Shown: positions 1 through 7,714 of the stretch, in pieces
Numbering within the stretch: the stretch's first letter is position 1
Layout of the letters: every line of letters starts with the position of its first letter
Notes under the pieces: generated by a model
What the model saw: only the letters and a program-made list of their open reading frames with translations
The model's database searches: none
Told to the model about the DNA's origin: nothing
Position numbers and translations under genes: made by a program
Origin: Pseudomonas alkylphenolica
Lineage (GTDB): Bacteria; Pseudomonadota; Gammaproteobacteria; Pseudomonadales; Pseudomonadaceae
Assembly (NCBI RefSeq): GCF_004025535.1
Contig: NZ_QJRG01000048.1
Coordinates: 498,933 to 562,932, forward strand
Length of the DNA: 64,000 nucleotides
Direction of reading: 5' to 3'

Positions 1-859
1 CCTGCAGCGTTTTGGGGTAATTGACCGGGTCGGCGAGGAACGCATCCAGGGAAAACTCGACCGCGCGGATGCGCAGGTCGAACGTACCGGCCTCGACCTC
101 AGCCACGGCCTGATCGTAGGCCGCACGGTCAATCGGCTTGAACTGCACGATATCGCCCGGACGGAAGAACACCATGTGCGCCTTGAGGTACTCCAGGGTT
201 TGCTGCGGGTCATAGATCGGTGCCGGGGTGACCCCGAACATCTGGTAGCCACCGGCACCGCGCACCGAGTAGATGCAACCGAAGCAGCCGCCGTGGCCGA
301 GGGTCAATTTCGGCGTATCGGTACGCGGACGCAGGTACTTGGGCACCTGCAACTGGCGCTCGCGCTCGACCATCTGGAACATGAACGGCAAGCCGGCGAC
401 AAAGCCGACCATCGACACGAACCAGGGCGCGCCGCTGTGAGCGGCGATGAACGCCTCGACGTCGGCCAGGCCATTGATCCGCGCCGCGTATTCCAGGTCG
501 GTGGCGCTCGGGTCCTGATGACGGTCGCGAAAACGCATCAGCGTTTCATGGGTCCAGGGATCGTTGTACAGCACCGGAATCTCGATGATGCGGGTGTGCA
601 GCGAGCGCTCGGCCACGGCCTTGACCTCGACGGTCTTGACCACGTCGAGCAGGGTCTGCGGATCGATCAGTTCCGGGTCGAAACGCACCTGGAACGAGGC
701 GTTGGCCAGGCAGATATCCAGCACCCCTTCGAGCTCGAGCTTTTCCAGCGCACGGGTAATGGCCATGCCGACAAAGAACGCCTCCAGCGACATGCTCTCG
801 CTGACTTCAGCGAACAGGTGTTCGTCGGCGCCAAAACTGTAGCGAATCGGACGGTTCAT
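1..859 (-). CDS. pxpB: PxpB-like 5-oxoprolinase / allophanate hydrolase subunit 1 (partial, C-terminus cut by window edge)
   Basis: Reading from ATG at 859 gives 286 open codons with no stop before the window edge, so the C-terminus is missing. The protein begins MNRPIRYSFGADEHLFAEVS and contains the family stretch HGGCFGCIYSVRGAGGYQMF near residue 210. This is typical of the KipI/PxpB (carboxyltransferase domain, subunit 1) family. PxpB works with PxpC and PxpA in ATP-dependent opening of 5-oxoproline; a PxpC-like partner would be expected just left of the window. It is the last visible gene of the operon, and its ATG overlaps the TGA of the biotin carboxylase gene by 4 bp, implying translational coupling. 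The family is clear. The substrate is less certain because related subunits act on urea derivatives. Confidence 0.85.
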   Translation of the reverse strand, partial: MNRPIRYSFGADEHLFAEVSESMSLEAFFVGMAITRALEKLELEGVLDICLANASFQVRFDPELIDPQTLLDVVKTVEVKAVAERSLHTRIIEIPVLYNDPWTHETLMRFRDRHQDPSATDLEYAARINGLADVEAFIAAHSGAPWFVSMVGFVAGLPFMFQMVERERQLQVPKYLRPRTDTPKLTLGHGGCFGCIYSVRGAGGYQMFGVTPAPIYDPQQTLEYLKAHMVFFRPGDIVQFKPIDRAAYDQAVAEVEAGTFDLRIRAVEFSLDAFLADPVNYPKTLQ

Positions 860-2238
860 GACGCCTCTCCACAGCGCTGGCGAACAGGGTCGGCCAGCCA
901 GGTTTCCAGGGTGCCGGTATTGAACCGGGCATCGGCCAGCCAAGGTTGTTCCAGCAATTGGGCGTGTAGCGCCAGGGTCGTCGCCATGCCACTCAGGGTA
1001 GTATCGGCCAGGGCCTTGCGTGCACGCGCCAATGCCTGGGTGCGATCATTGCCATGGACGATGATTTTCGCCAGTAGCGAATCGTAGTACGCCGGCACCT
1101 TGTAACCGCTGAACAGGTGGCTGTCGACCCGGACGCCCTCGCCTTGCGGCCAGGTCAGGCTGTCGACCAGGCCGGGGCTGGGGAAGAAATCCCGCGCTGG
1201 GTCTTCGGCATTCACGCGCATTTCGATGGCTGCACCGCGCAAGACGATATCGCTCTGCTGTAACCCCAGCGGCTCGCCCGAGGCGATGCGTAACATGGCC
1301 TGGACCAGGTCGATGCCGGTGATCATTTCGCTGATCGGATGCTCGACCTGAATGCGGGTGTTCATCTCGATAAAGAAGAACTCGCCGCTGACATCGTCAT
1401 ACAGGTATTCCAGGGTACCGGCACCCCGGTAGTTCAACGCCTGGGCCAGCTGCACGGCGCTGCTGCACAGGGCCTGGCGTTGTACCGGGTTGAGTGCTGG
1501 CGATGGCGCCTCTTCAAAGATTTTCTGCCGGCGCCGCTGCAACGAACACTCGCGCTCGAACAGGTGCACCGCGTGCTTGCCGTCACCCAGCACTTGCACT
1601 TCGATATGCCGGGCCTGGCGAATGAAACGCTCCAGGTACACCGCGCCATTGCCGAATGCGGCCTGGGCTTCGCGCTGCGCCTTGGGGAATTCCTGCTCGA
1701 ACTCGGCGAGGTCGTTGGCCAGGCGAATACCGCGCCCGCCACCGCCGGCACTGGCCTTGATCAGCAGCGGAAAACCGACGTGCGCGGCGGCCTGCAGCGC
1801 GTTTGCCAAGTCATGCAGTTCATCGGCCGAACCGGGCACCACCGGTACCCCGGCCTGCATGGCAGTACGACGGGCCACCGCTTTGTCGCCCATCTGGCGG
1901 ATGGTTTGTGCGGTGGGACCAACGAAGATGGCGCCGGCGGCTTCCACCGCCTCGGCAAAATCGGCGTTCTCCGAGAGAAAGCCATAGCCCGGGTGCACGG
2001 CATTGGCGCCGCTGGCCTTGAGCGCGGCCAGCACGGCGTCGATATTGAGGTAGCTGCGATCGGCACGGGCCGGGCCCAGTACCTGGACTTCATCGGCCAG
2101 CTGCGCGGCCATGGAGTCGACATCGGCTTCGCTGCAGGCGGCCACAGTGGGTATGCCCAACGCCTTGGCGGCACGAATGATGCGCACCGCGATCTCGCCG
2201 CGGTTGGCCACCAGCAGTTTGGTGATTGCCTGGCTCAT
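856..2238 (-). CDS. Biotin carboxylase (AccC-like), operon-specific paralogue
   Basis: A 460-residue ATP-grasp biotin carboxylase, which would charge the biotin of a carrier protein with bicarbonate using ATP. It opens MSQAITKLLVANRGEIAVRI, has the glycine-rich ATP loop KASAGGGGRGIR near residue 160, and the active-site stretch EMNTRIQVEHP. The start at 2238 is preferred over an in-frame upstream codon at 2307, because AAGGGGG sits just upstream and the longer version would run into the preceding gene. It lies 10 bp after the small carrier gene and overlaps the PxpB-like gene, so it belongs to the pxp operon rather than the fatty-acid accBC pair. The same arrangement is known at P. aeruginosa PA0492-PA0496. 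Its true acceptor substrate is unknown. Confidence 0.93.
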   Translation of the reverse strand: MSQAITKLLVANRGEIAVRIIRAAKALGIPTVAACSEADVDSMAAQLADEVQVLGPARADRSYLNIDAVLAALKASGANAVHPGYGFLSENADFAEAVEAAGAIFVGPTAQTIRQMGDKAVARRTAMQAGVPVVPGSADELHDLANALQAAAHVGFPLLIKASAGGGGRGIRLANDLAEFEQEFPKAQREAQAAFGNGAVYLERFIRQARHIEVQVLGDGKHAVHLFERECSLQRRRQKIFEEAPSPALNPVQRQALCSSAVQLAQALNYRGAGTLEYLYDDVSGEFFFIEMNTRIQVEHPISEMITGIDLVQAMLRIASGEPLGLQQSDIVLRGAAIEMRVNAEDPARDFFPSPGLVDSLTWPQGEGVRVDSHLFSGYKVPAYYDSLLAKIIVHGNDRTQALARARKALADTTLSGMATTLALHAQLLEQPWLADARFNTGTLETWLADPVRQRCGEAS

Positions 2239-2248
2239 GTAGGCCCCC

Positions 2249-2494
2249 TTACTCAGCGTTGATGGTAGCGATGACCTGACCGGGTTCGACCGGGTCGCCA
2301 TCCTCAACCAGAAATGCGCCGAGGACGCCGCTGACGCCGGCGGTCAGCTCCGAGAACTGTTTCATGACCTCGATCAGGCCGATGACGGTGTCTGGCCCGA
2401 CGCTGGCACCAGGCTCGACAAAGCACGGCGATTCGGGGGTGGCTTTACGGTAAAACGTCCCAGGGAGTGGGGTAACGACAGATTGCTCGGCCAT
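2249..2494 (-). CDS. Small biotin carboxyl carrier protein (BCCP-like)
   Basis: An 81-residue protein that is essentially a single biotinyl/lipoyl domain. The biotin site reads GLIEVMKQF in place of the usual EAMKM, keeping the acceptor lysine but with Gln after it. The start at 2494 (MAEQSVVTPLPG) follows AAAAGGAA; the longer in-frame reading to 2542 lacks support. It lacks the Ala/Pro-rich N-terminal region of fatty-acid AccB, so it is a stand-alone carrier. It sits between pxpA (90 bp upstream) and the carboxylase (10 bp downstream), and is presumably the acceptor for that carboxylase. Confidence 0.9.
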   Translation of the reverse strand: MAEQSVVTPLPGTFYRKATPESPCFVEPGASVGPDTVIGLIEVMKQFSELTAGVSGVLGAFLVEDGDPVEPGQVIATINAE

Positions 2495-2584
2495 GACTGT
2501 TCCTTTTGAAATAGTTGTAGAAAGGCAGGCGTAAAAATTCACAGGCGTGCGCGGGTCTGAACACGCGCGCCGGGTATCAATGGC

Positions 2585-3340
2585 TCACGGCGTGGTGACC
2601 CGTATGCCGGCGGCGTCCAGCGCTGCGCGGGTGGCCTGGACCAGGGCCAGAGCCCCCGGGGTGTCGCTGTGCAGGCAGATGGAGTCGAACTCGATGGCCA
2701 GGTCCTGGCCTTCCACTGTGGTCACCTTGCCCTGCTGGCAGGCACGCACCACGCGTGCGGCCACCTGCTCGGGGTCAAGCGCACGAACGTTGCGGGTGAA
2801 GACGATCGAGCCGCTCAGGTCATACTCACGGTCGGCGTAGAACTCTCGTACGGTCGGCTGCCCCAGTTCCCGGGCAACACGCCAGGTGGCCGAGTTGGGC
2901 ATGCAATACAGCAACAGGGCCGGGTCGAGACGGTGCAGGGTTTCAACAAACAGCTGCGCAGCGTCTTCATCACGGGCCAGGTGCATGTACAGCGCGCCGT
3001 GCGGCTTGATGTGCTGCAGCTTCAGGCCCTGAATCCGTGCCAGTTCACGCAGGGCGCCCAGCTGGTAGAAGATGTCGTCGACCAGCTCCTGGGCCGGTGC
3101 GTTGATGTGCCGGCGGCCGAAACCTACCAGGTCGCGAAAGCCCGGGTGGGCACCGACCGCTACGTTCAGGCGCTTGGCCTGTTCCAGCGTGCGGCGCATT
3201 GTGCCGGGGTCGCCGGCATGAAAGCCGGTGGCGATGTTGGCGGAACTGATATAGGCCATCAGCTCGGTGTCCACCCCGTCACCGATGGTCCACGGGCCGA
3301 AGCTTTCGCCCATGTCCGAATTGAAATCGACTGCGTGCAT
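2585..3340 (-). CDS. pxpA: 5-oxoprolinase subunit A (LamB/YcsF family)
   Basis: A 251-residue LamB/YcsF-family protein. It starts MHAVDFNSDMGESFGPW, with the conserved N-terminal DFNSDMGES motif, and carries ANIATGFHAGDP, GAHPGF, IKPHGALY and a late ICLHSDTPGA. PxpA is the subunit that works with PxpBC in cleavage of 5-oxoproline to glutamate. An ORF continues upstream to 3535, but the conserved N-terminus begins at 3340, with GGGAG about 10 bases upstream, so the shorter start is used. It is the first gene of the minus-strand operon and is divergent from the LysR gene at 3458. Confidence 0.93.
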   Translation of the reverse strand: MHAVDFNSDMGESFGPWTIGDGVDTELMAYISSANIATGFHAGDPGTMRRTLEQAKRLNVAVGAHPGFRDLVGFGRRHINAPAQELVDDIFYQLGALRELARIQGLKLQHIKPHGALYMHLARDEDAAQLFVETLHRLDPALLLYCMPNSATWRVARELGQPTVREFYADREYDLSGSIVFTRNVRALDPEQVAARVVRACQQGKVTTVEGQDLAIEFDSICLHSDTPGALALVQATRAALDAAGIRVTTP

Positions 3341-3428
3341 CAAGGGGTGCTCCCGTTCATTCGCGTGATGGCTGAACAGTAGAATTCTGCTTGCCCCTTG
3401 GGAAGATCTATTATCAGATGGTCGGTAT

Positions 3429-3441
3429 TCTGAAAAACAGA
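3429..3441. promoter_or_regulatory. Candidate LysR box (T-N11-A palindrome) between pxpA and its LysR gene
   Basis: TCTGAAAAACAGA is a perfect TCTG/CAGA inverted repeat with a 5-base spacer, matching the T-N11-A form of LysR boxes. It lies 16 bases before the LysR start and about 90 bases before the pxpA start, where an autoregulatory site would be expected. Binding is inferred. Confidence 0.45.
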
Positions 3442-3457
3442 TACCCCAAGGTGCAGC

Positions 3458-4375
3458 ATGTCCCTCACATTGCGGCAGGTCCGCTACTTCGTTGCCACGG
3501 CCGAGATCGGCCAGATTTCCCAGGCCGCTCTTCACCTGAACATCTCGCAGTCAGCCGTGACCACCGCGATCAAGGAGCTCGAGTCGCTGCTCGGCGTGGC
3601 GTTGTTCCTGCGTTCGGCCCAGGGCATGACCCTGACGGATGCGGGCCGGCATTTTCTCAATCGTGCCTACGTGATCCAGCGCAGTGTCGACGATGCGCTC
3701 AACAGCCCCCTGCCCGACCACCGTGCCAGTGGCCAGCTGCGCCTGGCCGCCAGCTATACCGTGATCGGCTACTTCCTGCCGCACCACCTGCAGCGCCTTG
3801 GCCACTGGCATCCGGACGTGACCATCGAGGTGCACGAACAGGAACGTCGCGCCATCGAGCAAGGGTTACTCGACGACCACTACGACATGGCCGTGGTGCT
3901 CACCGCCAACCTCACCCACCCGGATATCGTCTCGGAGACCTTGTTCAATTCCGAACGCCGGCTGTGGCTGCCGGCCCATCATCCGTTGTGCGAACGCACG
4001 GTGGTAAGCCTCGCCGATGTCGCCCGCGAGCCGTACATTCTGCTCACCGTCGATGAAGCCGAACAAAGCGCCATGCGCTACTGGGAACACGTCGGCCAGC
4101 AACCCTCGGTGCGGGTGCGCACAAGCTCGGTGGAGGCCGTGCGCAGCATGGTCGCCAACGGCAGCGGCGTGGCGATTCTCTCCGACCTGGTGCACCGGCC
4201 GTGGTCGCTGGAAGGCAAACGCATCGAAACCGTTGGCTTGAGCGACCCGGTAACGCCAATGAGCGTGGGCCTCGCCTGGCACCGTGAACGTGCGTTCACA
4301 CCGGCGATGCAAGCGTTTCGGGATTACTTTCACGAAGCCTTCCTGACCCCGCAGCAGTCCGTGGTGCGGCGATAA
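3458..4375 (+). CDS. LysR-family regulator of the divergent pxp/biotin operon
   Basis: A 305-residue LysR-type regulator. The N-terminal winged helix-turn-helix (MSLTLRQVRYFVATAEIGQIS ... SQSAVTTAIKELE) spans about residues 1-60. A periplasmic-binding-like effector domain follows from about residue 90. AAGGTG lies 6 bases before the ATG. It is divergent from pxpA with 117 bp between the two starts, and the same gene order occurs at P. aeruginosa PA0491-PA0496, so it most likely controls that operon. The effector could be 5-oxoproline or a related metabolite (inference). Confidence 0.92.
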   Translation: MSLTLRQVRYFVATAEIGQISQAALHLNISQSAVTTAIKELESLLGVALFLRSAQGMTLTDAGRHFLNRAYVIQRSVDDALNSPLPDHRASGQLRLAASYTVIGYFLPHHLQRLGHWHPDVTIEVHEQERRAIEQGLLDDHYDMAVVLTANLTHPDIVSETLFNSERRLWLPAHHPLCERTVVSLADVAREPYILLTVDEAEQSAMRYWEHVGQQPSVRVRTSSVEAVRSMVANGSGVAILSDLVHRPWSLEGKRIETVGLSDPVTPMSVGLAWHRERAFTPAMQAFRDYFHEAFLTPQQSVVRR

Positions 4376-4487
4376 GCCACCTGGGCTGGCATTGGACAAG
4401 CGCCCAAAGCTCAGCATACTCAATCGTCACTGCTAGCCAGCGCGCAAGCAGCACTCCCAACTCATCGCTGCGAAATAAGGAGATCCC

Positions 4488-4820
4488 ATGGCAGGTTGGT
4501 TCGAGTTGAGCACCAGCAGTGACGGTCAGTACCGCTTTGTTCTCAAGGCGGGCAATGGCGAAACCATTCTTACCAGTGAGCTGTACAAGGCCAAGGCCTC
4601 TGCCGAAAGCGGCATCGCTTCGGTCCAGGCCAACAGTGCGGCCGATGAACGCTATGAAAAGAAAGTGGCCAGCAATGGCAAATTCCACTTCAACCTCAAA
4701 GCCGCCAATCATCAGGTCATTGGCACCAGCCAGCTGTACACCACCGAACAGTCGCGCGATGCCGGCATTGCCTCGGTGAAGATCAACGGCAGCAGCAAAA
4801 CGGTCAAAGACAACACCTGA
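4488..4820 (+). CDS. yegP: YegP-family protein (two DUF1508 repeats)
   Basis: A 110-residue protein made of two DUF1508 repeats. The first (about residues 3-50) reads GWFELSTSSDGQYRFVLKA...ILTSELY. The second (about 54-100) reads YEKKVASNGKFHFNLKA...IGTSQLY. Each ends with a segment of the type S..GI.SV..N. The duplicated layout matches E. coli YegP in length and spacing. AAGGAG lies 7 bases before the ATG. No biochemical role is established for the family. It is monocistronic, followed by a REP pair. Confidence 0.92.
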   Translation: MAGWFELSTSSDGQYRFVLKAGNGETILTSELYKAKASAESGIASVQANSAADERYEKKVASNGKFHFNLKAANHQVIGTSQLYTTEQSRDAGIASVKINGSSKTVKDNT

Positions 4821-4826
4821 AGCATT

Positions 4827-4897
4827 GCGCCGCTTCTCGGATAAACCCGCCCCTGCCCCCCACCTGCAGGAGCGGATTTATCCGCGAGGCCCGGCGT
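4827..4897. repeat. REP element inverted pair
   Basis: Two diverged copies of the Pseudomonas REP core face each other: GCCGCTTCTCGGATAAACCC and, on the opposite strand, CGGGCCTCGCGGATAAATCC. They lie just after the yegP stop and before the end of the convergent kinase gene, and can fold into a large hairpin that may also stop transcription. Confidence 0.75.
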
Positions 4898-4943
4898 AAC
4901 CCGCCAGGCGGCGACACCCCCATCGCCGAAAGCTTATACGCCA

Positions 4944-6536
4944 CTAATCACTGCTTGCCGTCCGAAAACACAGGTTGACCGTTGTCCCTTTGCTTTTGCT
5001 ACTGGTCAGGCTGGCGTGACCGCCAAAGCGCTTCATGATCAGTTTCACCAACATCAAACCGATGCCAAACCCGCCATGCTTGATGGAGCAACGCGGCCGA
5101 AACAGCGCTTTCTGTTGTGCGGTGGTCATGCCCTTGCCGGTGTCACGAAGGACAATGTTCAAGCGCTTGAGTGAGCGCTGATTGATGCCTATGTACAGCA
5201 CGCCGCCTTCGGGCATCGCATCAATGGCATTGGACACCAGGCTATTCAATATCTGCACAAGCAACGCGTGATGACCGGTGACCGGTAGCGAGCCGTTGGC
5301 TGAAAATTCCACATGAACATTGGCAGTGCACAATGGCTGCTCAAAGTTGCGAAGGGTCTCAAGCACTGCCTCCACCGGGTCGACCTTGCCGATTTCACCT
5401 TTCAGCGAAGTGGACGCGCTGTGCAGTTCCTTGATCCACGCTGACATGCGATCGACCTGACTGATGATGTCGCCGATGTTTTTGCAGGCCGCCTGAGAAC
5501 CAACCTCCAGGGCCAACTCGGCACTGGAGCGGACCACCGCGAGGGGGTTGCGCAAGTTGTGCGCCACCACACTGGATACTTCGTTAAGCAGGGCGGCCAT
5601 TTCATTGTCGATGTTTTGTTGAATTCTCGAAGAAAACAGGCCGCCATGCTTGCCCGTGAACGAGAGCAGGCCCAGATAAATCAGCCCTGCGCCAATGGAG
5701 CAGGCAAGCCAAACCAGCAGATTCCCCCAGCGGGTACTGGCCAGCCAGCCTGGCGGAGCGGTATAGAACTCAACGACGGAGGGAACTTTCCCGGCGGTAT
5801 TGACCAGCGGAATGTAGTTCTCGATAAAGATGCTGCTGGGTTGGCGCGTGAACTGCTGTTCGCTACGACTTTCCTTGACCTGGTGGTAGCTGGCAACGAC
5901 GCCATCCTTGCTGGATTCAGCGCCCTCAAGTTCCTCGTCGTTAGTGAAGCGCTGGCCGATCAACTTTGGGTTGCTGGACCAGATAATGACTTTGTCTGGC
6001 GCATAGACATTAATCAGTAACGTATCCGGCTGTTTGGCGATATTGCTCAGGCTTTCAAAAAAGGCGCGCCGGGACTTCTGGCGACTCACCTGGGCTTCCT
6101 GAGACAAGCCATCATCTTCGCGCGGGTCAAGCACGTCGCTTGTTTGATAACCGGCCAAGCCCATGTTACCGGTATCCACCGCGCCCAAGGCCTGGATAAA
6201 CTTGGCAGTCAGCGTTGTATTTCGCTGAGTGTCGGTATTGATAATCAGGATGCTGGCAATAAGCCCAAATACAATTGCGACTAAAATTATGCTGGATCCG
6301 ATCAGTAGCGAAGGTTTTCGACCCTCTTTGAGTTTGCTCAGGAACGCGACGATGCGTTTCAACGGCAGCAGGTCAGGACTCCATGGCGCTCTGCCCCATC
6401 CCTCCTTTGCACCCTCGGTCTCACTGATTGCATGCGGCTGCCCGAGCGTGTGCGGGCTATCGTAGCGGACGCCTTCGTCCCGGCCGGATTTCAGCAGCAC
6501 GGAGGCTTGCAGGTTTCTCTCGTGAATTGGCTGCAT
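4944..6536 (-). CDS. Orphan membrane-bound sensor histidine kinase
   Basis: About 530 residues. A long cytoplasmic N-terminus precedes one transmembrane helix (about 76-100), a periplasmic sensor region (about 100-272) and a second helix (about 276-296). The dimerisation box AHNLRNPLAVV has the phospho-accepting His near residue 326. The ATPase domain has an N box (NSLVSNAIDAM), G1 (DTGKGM) and G2 (GFGIGL). The His is followed by Asn rather than the usual Glu or Asp. No response regulator is adjacent, so the kinase is orphan. ATG at 6536 is preferred (GAGG 10 bases upstream); a GTG at 6545 is the alternative. The signal is unknown. Confidence 0.9.
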   Translation of the reverse strand: MQPIHERNLQASVLLKSGRDEGVRYDSPHTLGQPHAISETEGAKEGWGRAPWSPDLLPLKRIVAFLSKLKEGRKPSLLIGSSIILVAIVFGLIASILIINTDTQRNTTLTAKFIQALGAVDTGNMGLAGYQTSDVLDPREDDGLSQEAQVSRQKSRRAFFESLSNIAKQPDTLLINVYAPDKVIIWSSNPKLIGQRFTNDEELEGAESSKDGVVASYHQVKESRSEQQFTRQPSSIFIENYIPLVNTAGKVPSVVEFYTAPPGWLASTRWGNLLVWLACSIGAGLIYLGLLSFTGKHGGLFSSRIQQNIDNEMAALLNEVSSVVAHNLRNPLAVVRSSAELALEVGSQAACKNIGDIISQVDRMSAWIKELHSASTSLKGEIGKVDPVEAVLETLRNFEQPLCTANVHVEFSANGSLPVTGHHALLVQILNSLVSNAIDAMPEGGVLYIGINQRSLKRLNIVLRDTGKGMTTAQQKALFRPRCSIKHGGFGIGLMLVKLIMKRFGGHASLTSSKSKGTTVNLCFRTASSD

Positions 6537-6664
6537 GCGCTTCACACCTCGAGAGTTTGAAAGATTATTGCAACGTGGACTAGGGAATTAGCACGCTTCA
6601 TGCCAAGCCCGGTCGCCCCTGACGCCTGAGCCCAGGTGACGTCATGCCTTAATCCATCACCCAG

Positions 6665-6698
6665 AAAATCCCCTCATTTGGGGGTATTTGGGGTTTTT
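6665..6698 (-). terminator. Weak candidate terminator of the pilus operon
   Basis: On the minus strand, about 45 bases after the tip-protein stop, a CCCC/GGGG stem is followed by ATTTTC. The stem is short, so termination is plausible rather than certain. Confidence 0.4.
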
Positions 6699-6742
6699 CA
6701 GCACCCGTTCGGGGGCCACTATCCCGGTCTGTCGCAGTCGGC

Positions 6743-7714
6743 TCAGAACAGGACATCGAGGATCACACTGTCCAGGTAGCTCCCCGCCGGTGGCGTCGTC
6801 TGGTCGGCATACACCTTGGCGTTGTAGTTGAACACCTGGCTGCCGGTTCCGGTACCCGCCCCCGGGTTGATGTCGGCATCGCTGCTCGCCCGCCGGGCAC
6901 TGGTCAGCACACCCCAGCGCACGGCACTCGCGCTTTTGAAGATGTCGTAGCTGATGAAGTTGCCCTGACTCGACTTCATCCGCCGCCGCCCGCCCACACT
7001 CAACGGATTCAGGCCGTCACTGAGCCCTACGGTGTAGCTGCTGCCCTTGGTACACGACAGGCTGACGCTCTGGTTCACCGCACTGAAACCGCTGATCACC
7101 GGTGCGCTGCCGAAGTTGATCGCCGGCGTGGTGATCTGGCAGTCGTTGGTCACCGTCAGGCTGACGGTGAAGGTGGTTGATTGCTGAAAGATTTGCCGCC
7201 CCAGGCAAATGCCAAGCGCGCCGATGCCATAGCAATAGTTGATATCCCACAATACGCTGAAGGTCTCCTGATAAAGCCCCGCCGCCACGTTGCTGCCGAT
7301 CTGGGTTTTCAGGTAGATCGGCACGCTTTTGGGCGAGGTGCCATTGAGCAGCCCGAGGGCGTCGATAATGCCGTTACGGGCAAAGTCGTAGGGCTGCCCC
7401 CGGGTAATCGGGAAGTTGGTACTGTTATTGGCATACAGGGTGTAATTGATCACGTCGCCCTTTGGCCCCACCAGACCGGTGGTGGAGCCCGTCGGCGTGA
7501 AGGTGGCGTAAAAGTGGTCATTGGTAGCCAGCAGGCTGAGCAGCGAGCCGGTGCACTGCAGGCCGGCATTGGTGGTCGATGCCGACTGGATGACGGTGCG
7601 TACCTGTGTCGAGTTCACCGAGCCAAAGGCCGCCGGCAGTGTCGCCACCACCGAGCACAGGGCCTGCGCCTGGCTGCAGGCCAGCAACGTCAATGCCGCC
7701 AGCAGGCGCTTCAT
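6743..7714 (-). CDS. Two-domain spore-coat-U tip adhesin of the pilus (CsuE/CupE6-like)
   Basis: 323 residues, about twice the length of the other subunits, with two spore-coat-U (SCPU) domains: about residues 19-170 and 190-323. The second ends YADQTTPPAGSYLDSVILDV, the usual SCPU terminal strand. The signal peptide is MKRLLAALTLLACSQAQA. In Csu and CupE pili the last gene encodes such a two-domain tip adhesin, with an N-terminal receptor-like domain and a C-terminal pilin domain. The ATG overlaps the usher TGA by 4 bp (a GTG two codons upstream is less likely). It is probably displayed at the pilus tip and mediates attachment. Confidence 0.9.
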   Translation of the reverse strand: MKRLLAALTLLACSQAQALCSVVATLPAAFGSVNSTQVRTVIQSASTTNAGLQCTGSLLSLLATNDHFYATFTPTGSTTGLVGPKGDVINYTLYANNSTNFPITRGQPYDFARNGIIDALGLLNGTSPKSVPIYLKTQIGSNVAAGLYQETFSVLWDINYCYGIGALGICLGRQIFQQSTTFTVSLTVTNDCQITTPAINFGSAPVISGFSAVNQSVSLSCTKGSSYTVGLSDGLNPLSVGGRRRMKSSQGNFISYDIFKSASAVRWGVLTSARRASSDADINPGAGTGTGSQVFNYNAKVYADQTTPPAGSYLDSVILDVLF

